A stretch of 64,000 bases of DNA from assembly GCF_040412425.1 (NCBI RefSeq), contig NC_089788.1, positions 73,077,220 to 73,141,219 on the forward strand, given 5' to 3'. The translations under genes were made by a program, and so were the position numbers. The notes under the pieces were generated by a model that had not been told where the DNA came from, did no database searches, and was given only the letters and a program-made list of their open reading frames with translations. Positions 60,101 to 64,000 of this stretch are shown piece by piece. The stretch's first letter is position 1, and the number at the start of each line of letters is the position of its first letter. This stretch comes from Macrobrachium rosenbergii (Eukaryota; Arthropoda; Malacostraca; Decapoda; Palaemonidae).

Positions 60101-61660
60101 TTCAACATATGTGCTAGCCTTCCTATTCCCATTTACTGTAATTAATATAGGTATCTGGGGTGATTCAGCCCTACCCTACTTGTTCCCAATTTTTATGGAT
60201 AACCTAAAGTAATTCTAGAGCAACGTTACATACACAATGGTTGTAGTCTTTGGTACTATTTTCTCTTATTGGAAAAATCTAGGGTGATTTCACATATGCA
60301 ATGGTCCTACTCTTCCTGTTCCCATTTTTCTGTGGATTACTATATGTATCTGGGGTGACTAAACATAACTGTCCCACTCTATTGGTTCCCATTTCTATGG
60401 CTAACTACAAAAAATTCTAGGGTGATTTAACTTTACACAACAGTTATAGTCCTCGTTTTCCTTTGGTTAACCTACTAGAAACATCTTGGGTGATTAAACA
60501 CACAGCGTCAAATGTTCCTACCCTTCCTGGTTGCATTTGACAAATGAAACCAGCCTATTCTGTTCCAAATTTCTATGGACAAAAATAATTCTAGAGTGAC
60601 TTACCATACATAATGGTTATAGTCTGTTCCTATTTTCTTTGGTTAACTTACTAAAAATTCTAGGGTCCTCCTACTCCTGTACTACTTTACATATCTGGGG
60701 TGACTTCAAATACAACTAACCTATTCTGTTCCCAATTTCTGTGGATAACTACATTTCTAGGGTGACTTACCATACATTGGTCGACTTTGTTCCTGGAAAT
60801 TTTCTTTGGTTAACTTTGTAGCAACTTCTGGGCCAATTTAACATGTATAGGTCCTATTCTTCCTGTCCCTTAACTTTCTATGGATTAATATAAAAATCTA
60901 CGGTGATTTAAACATAACCACCCTATTCTTTAAGTTCCCATTTTCTATGGATAACTTAGTTAAATTTATGATGCAACATACAAGTCCTACTCTATACATT
61001 CCCATTTTCAATGGAGCTGAATAATTTTTGGGATATTTAGCATATACTGTACACTAGTCCTAACGTACGTTTTCCACAATTTTTTTACAGATAAACAGCT
61101 GGGGTGAATAAACAATCCTATTCCTCCCATTTTCTATAGATTACTAGAAATACTAGGGCGACTCAACATCCTACTCATACTGGTCTTATTTTCCGAAAGA
61201 AAAATCTAGGGTGTCAACATGTACAATGGTCGTAACCTGTGTATTGGTTTTCATTTTGTACAAACGGAGAAATGATGATGATTTCACATATGAAAAACCT
61301 AATTTCCCCATTGGCATTTTCATCAGATTACTAGCAAATTAAGCAATTTAAGTTTCTACTCTTTCCCATTTTCTATGGATAACACGTTAGTCAACCCTAG
61401 TGACAGTCGTATTCTTCCTGTTCTAATTTTCTATGGATAACTCTTAACAACTATAGGGAAACTTAACATAGCCCATTCTCTTTGGATCTTACTAGACAAA
61501 TCTAGGGTATTTTAAAATATGAGGGTTTTGGCATTTTCTACTGATACCTTACTAGATATTCTGTGATTTACCATAAACAACGATGATCACGTAAGATATG
61601 ACTACACAGTTTTGGCATGGATCTTAGTGGAAAACCCTAGGGTGTCTTAACATATAACCT
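57200..61660. repeat. Satellite of alternating ~70-75-bp monomers
   Basis: Monomer type A (CTAGGGTGATTTAACATATG, CAATGGTTGTAGTCT, TTCAGTTTAATTACTTGAAA) and type B (CTAGGGTGTCTTAACATATA, CAATGGTCCTACTCTTCCTG, TTTGGTTAACTTACTAGAAA) alternate through about 57300-59900. Monomer starts are 70-75 bases apart, for example 57605, 57676 and 57746. The edges (57000-57300 and 60000-61660) are more diverged. At this length there would be roughly 60 monomers; I did not count them. No open frame of note. Confidence 0.95.
57845..58700. repeat. ~425-bp higher-order repeat, two copies
   Basis: A block of about six monomers with private variants (AACCTAGG, ACTTATATAATAGTCC, GTGTTCCAATTTTCTCCGG, GTAGGTGGTCCTATTTTCTT) appears twice. 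TTCCTGTTTTCTTCAGTTTA occurs at 57931 and 58356, and TAAATGGTCCTACTC at about 58263 and 58690. The copies are nearly identical, so the duplication is recent. Confidence 0.9.
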
Positions 61661-64000
61661 GGTTTGAATTACAATTTAGCTAACTTTTACTGTACTTTTA
61701 AGTCTGCAAGATTTATTCAGTAACTATGACTATTCACATACATTCTTCTCAGATGTCTTTCTTAACATGTAATAAAACAAGTCAATTGAACTTTATTGAA
61801 AATTACAAGTCATCCTTAAGTCAACATATACGATGAATTGCACCAAAACATACACTCAACCCAAACACAGGCAAGCAACTGAAACGTTTAATTTGTCTTA
61901 GGACCAAACACTATTCAATGTCAGTGATCGAGTCAGGTAAATGGTTAGGGACATGGAAAGCTATTATCCCCCTGCCCAATTCTTCCTCCCCAAGCAAGAC
62001 AGGTCAGACTAAGGTCAACCTTCACCTTCCACGTGGACCACCAGGCCAGTTTAGGTTCTGGTGGGATAAGCCTTACAAAAATCATCCCATTGCCTGGTAA
62101 TTGGAGAAAGATGGCCAAGCCATAATTTTCCTTTGGGTTTCCTCAGCTTTCTGAAAGATTTACATGTAAATTTAAACTGTTAGAGGTCTGGCCTGTCCAA
62201 AAATTGTTTCATGCTGCTTACCATAAGAAAACTGCAGTTCCTCACTGGTAACTAGAATAGCCATAAAATTTATAATTCCAATTTCTTTTATTCACTCTAT
62301 AAGGGCAATGAAACCAAAGGAATTAGCTTATCGTTGGTGACTCAAACATGTCTAAAGTGATAACCCTGCCTTTAATTAGCTATCAGGACACTAACTACTG
62401 CTTTGTTCATAAATCAAGTACTACTTTCAGCAAACTTCCTGGAAAGCTTTACTGTACACTTTTAACTGTAGACATTCTACCTAGGGGCTTCGAAATGCTA
62501 TTATCAATCAGCTGAAGGTCAGTTTCCCCATAACTTTAAACCCATTATTTTGACCATTTAGGATACTAAGTCTGGTCCCTAATAACTTCTCAAGTTTCAA
62601 ACAATTTTAGCAAATGCACTACCAATGGTGCTTTAATTTTATTGGAATTACAAATTACACAGTTTCCTCTAAAATTTCCAATGCTATTTAGGCCAGAACA
62701 TTGGTCCCAAAGAAAGACAACTTACAACTTTCTAGACAATATTTAAAAAAAAATTATAATTTTCTGCAAAAATACTTTCCAAATTGGCTCAGACAAGCTA
62801 AATAAAACTTAGCACTTTCTGGACACAACCCAATTCCTTAACTAACTTTGAAGCCAATAACCAATCACAAATATTCTTGAGAAAAGAAAAGGCTTTCCAA
62901 GTAACAAACAACAGCCCTTCTGACTAAGAAAAAAACACACAACACAATTTCCAGAATTACAAGACTTCACGTAAGAAATCTCCCTTCCAACCTAACTTTT
63001 CTGGGAACAAAATTTTGGAAAGAAAGTATAGCCAATGCACACTAGAGAAAACTCAAAACATTTCAGGATAAAATTCTGAACAATCACATTTTCTCAGCAA
63101 TATACAATTCTCCTAAACATATCTCCCGAGTATAAAATACTCCAAAGGGAGTGAGTAAAACTCCCAACACTAACACTGCAAAAACACAATTTGGCTAAAA
63201 TTTCTACTGAACCGACTCTCTAGGTATGAAAACTCTGAGCACACTTTCTTAGACTAATATCTTCCAAGGTAAAATTCGTTAAAGGCAAATTGTCACATAC
63301 CTCCAACCTTTAAAGCTTTAACATACACCAACCATCTCTCAGACTGAGGAGAGAGCACTCAAGACAACTCTCTCTGCATAACCACTCTTGCAATAACAGG
63401 CCTTCTAGGCATAAAACAATGTACTTTCTGAGTCAAACACTCATGAACAGACTTTCTAATAAGAAAAAAAAAGAGTAACGCAAGGTAACAGGTTCTTTTT
63501 AGCCCCTTATAAATTCATGAACCAACCAAACTTCCTGGCAGTAATCAACAAAGGTGATTAGCCAAAAACTTCAAACTAAAAGACTTCTTAAATGGAGAAG
63601 TATCAAGGTTGACAAGACTTTCTGTAAGCAAAGTTGTCGTAAACCGTTGGAGTTAGACAAAAGCATCATAAATATCACAGACTGAGGACTTGCCAAACCA
63701 AAATTTGACAAAACAATATGTTCAATAAAAATACATTATCAAAAAATCCTTTCTGAAGGCAAAATTACCCTGAAAAAACAAGAAAATCAAAATGGCCCCA
63801 ATAACCCAACTACAGTATAAAAAAAAACTTCCGTATTGCAATGCTGTATATCATGAGGCACTTGCAAGTCAATTTTTCACAAACTAACAGAAGACCTCAA
63901 GTGTAAAGGTATCGTAGATGAACTAGTTGACTTTCCAATTCCAAAAACATAAAATTTTAGTGCTTCCCAATACAAAAATGGACCATGCTACTAAATTTTT
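61661..64000. other. A+T-rich sequence, nothing recognised
   Basis: No coding region. A 60-codon frame at 61918-62100 has no known domain. ACTTTCT-type words recur at irregular spacing, without a clear period. Confidence 0.5.

Overview
This window reads as a repeat-dominated piece of a crustacean genome, most likely a decapod (shrimp or crayfish type). The evidence is very long (TA)n, (CT)n, (GT)n and (AAT)n microsatellites, introns and untranslated sequence with GT/AG splice signals, and several dispersed repeats that I associate from memory with decapod genomes. The species assignment is inference. There is nothing prokaryotic here: no operons, CRISPR, rRNA or convincing tRNA gene.

Layout. 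0.4-1.3 kb: 5'-truncated, frameshifted Penelope-like retroelement. 1.5-5.2 kb: microsatellites, a composite (AAT)n/40-bp array and two dispersed repeats. 5.4-8.4 kb: a 63-bp minisatellite inside a ~1.4-kb tandem unit; parts of the second half look like a base-scale blend of unrelated sequences, probably a consensus artefact. 8.5-9.4 kb: minus-strand LINE endonuclease remnant. 10-12.1 kb: hairpins and a ~0.9-kb hAT-like non-autonomous element. 16-17.6 kb: SINE-like repeat and a LINE C-terminal fragment. 19.3-22.6 kb: minus-strand gag-protease LTR-type remnant with no reverse transcriptase. 26.4-27.1 kb: candidate promoter/first exon and microsatellites. 27.8-28.2 kb: near-perfect 433-bp palindromic MITE with an 8-bp target duplication. 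28.9-29.3 kb: 82-bp tandem repeats.

32.8-35.2 kb holds the only convincing host coding region: a 196-codon open frame for a nuclear-looking protein with a C-terminal leucine-zipper-like coiled coil. It is bracketed by ~81-bp repeats, each carrying a short stem-loop whose stem is kept by paired base changes. 40.5-43.5 kb: nested mobile elements, a CR1-like LINE ORF1 (PHD finger, coiled coil, zinc knuckles) interrupted inside the PHD finger by a 1.77-kb THAP/P-element-like DNA transposon. 45-53 kb: sparse candidate exons, including a three-exon 85-codon model. 57.2-61.7 kb: a ~70-75-bp satellite of alternating monomer types with a ~425-bp higher-order unit. 61.7-64 kb: A+T-rich sequence with nothing recognised.

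The genes do not form a pathway. The window is mostly a record of transposon insertion, decay and tandem repeat growth around one or two host genes. All family assignments rest on motifs read by eye.
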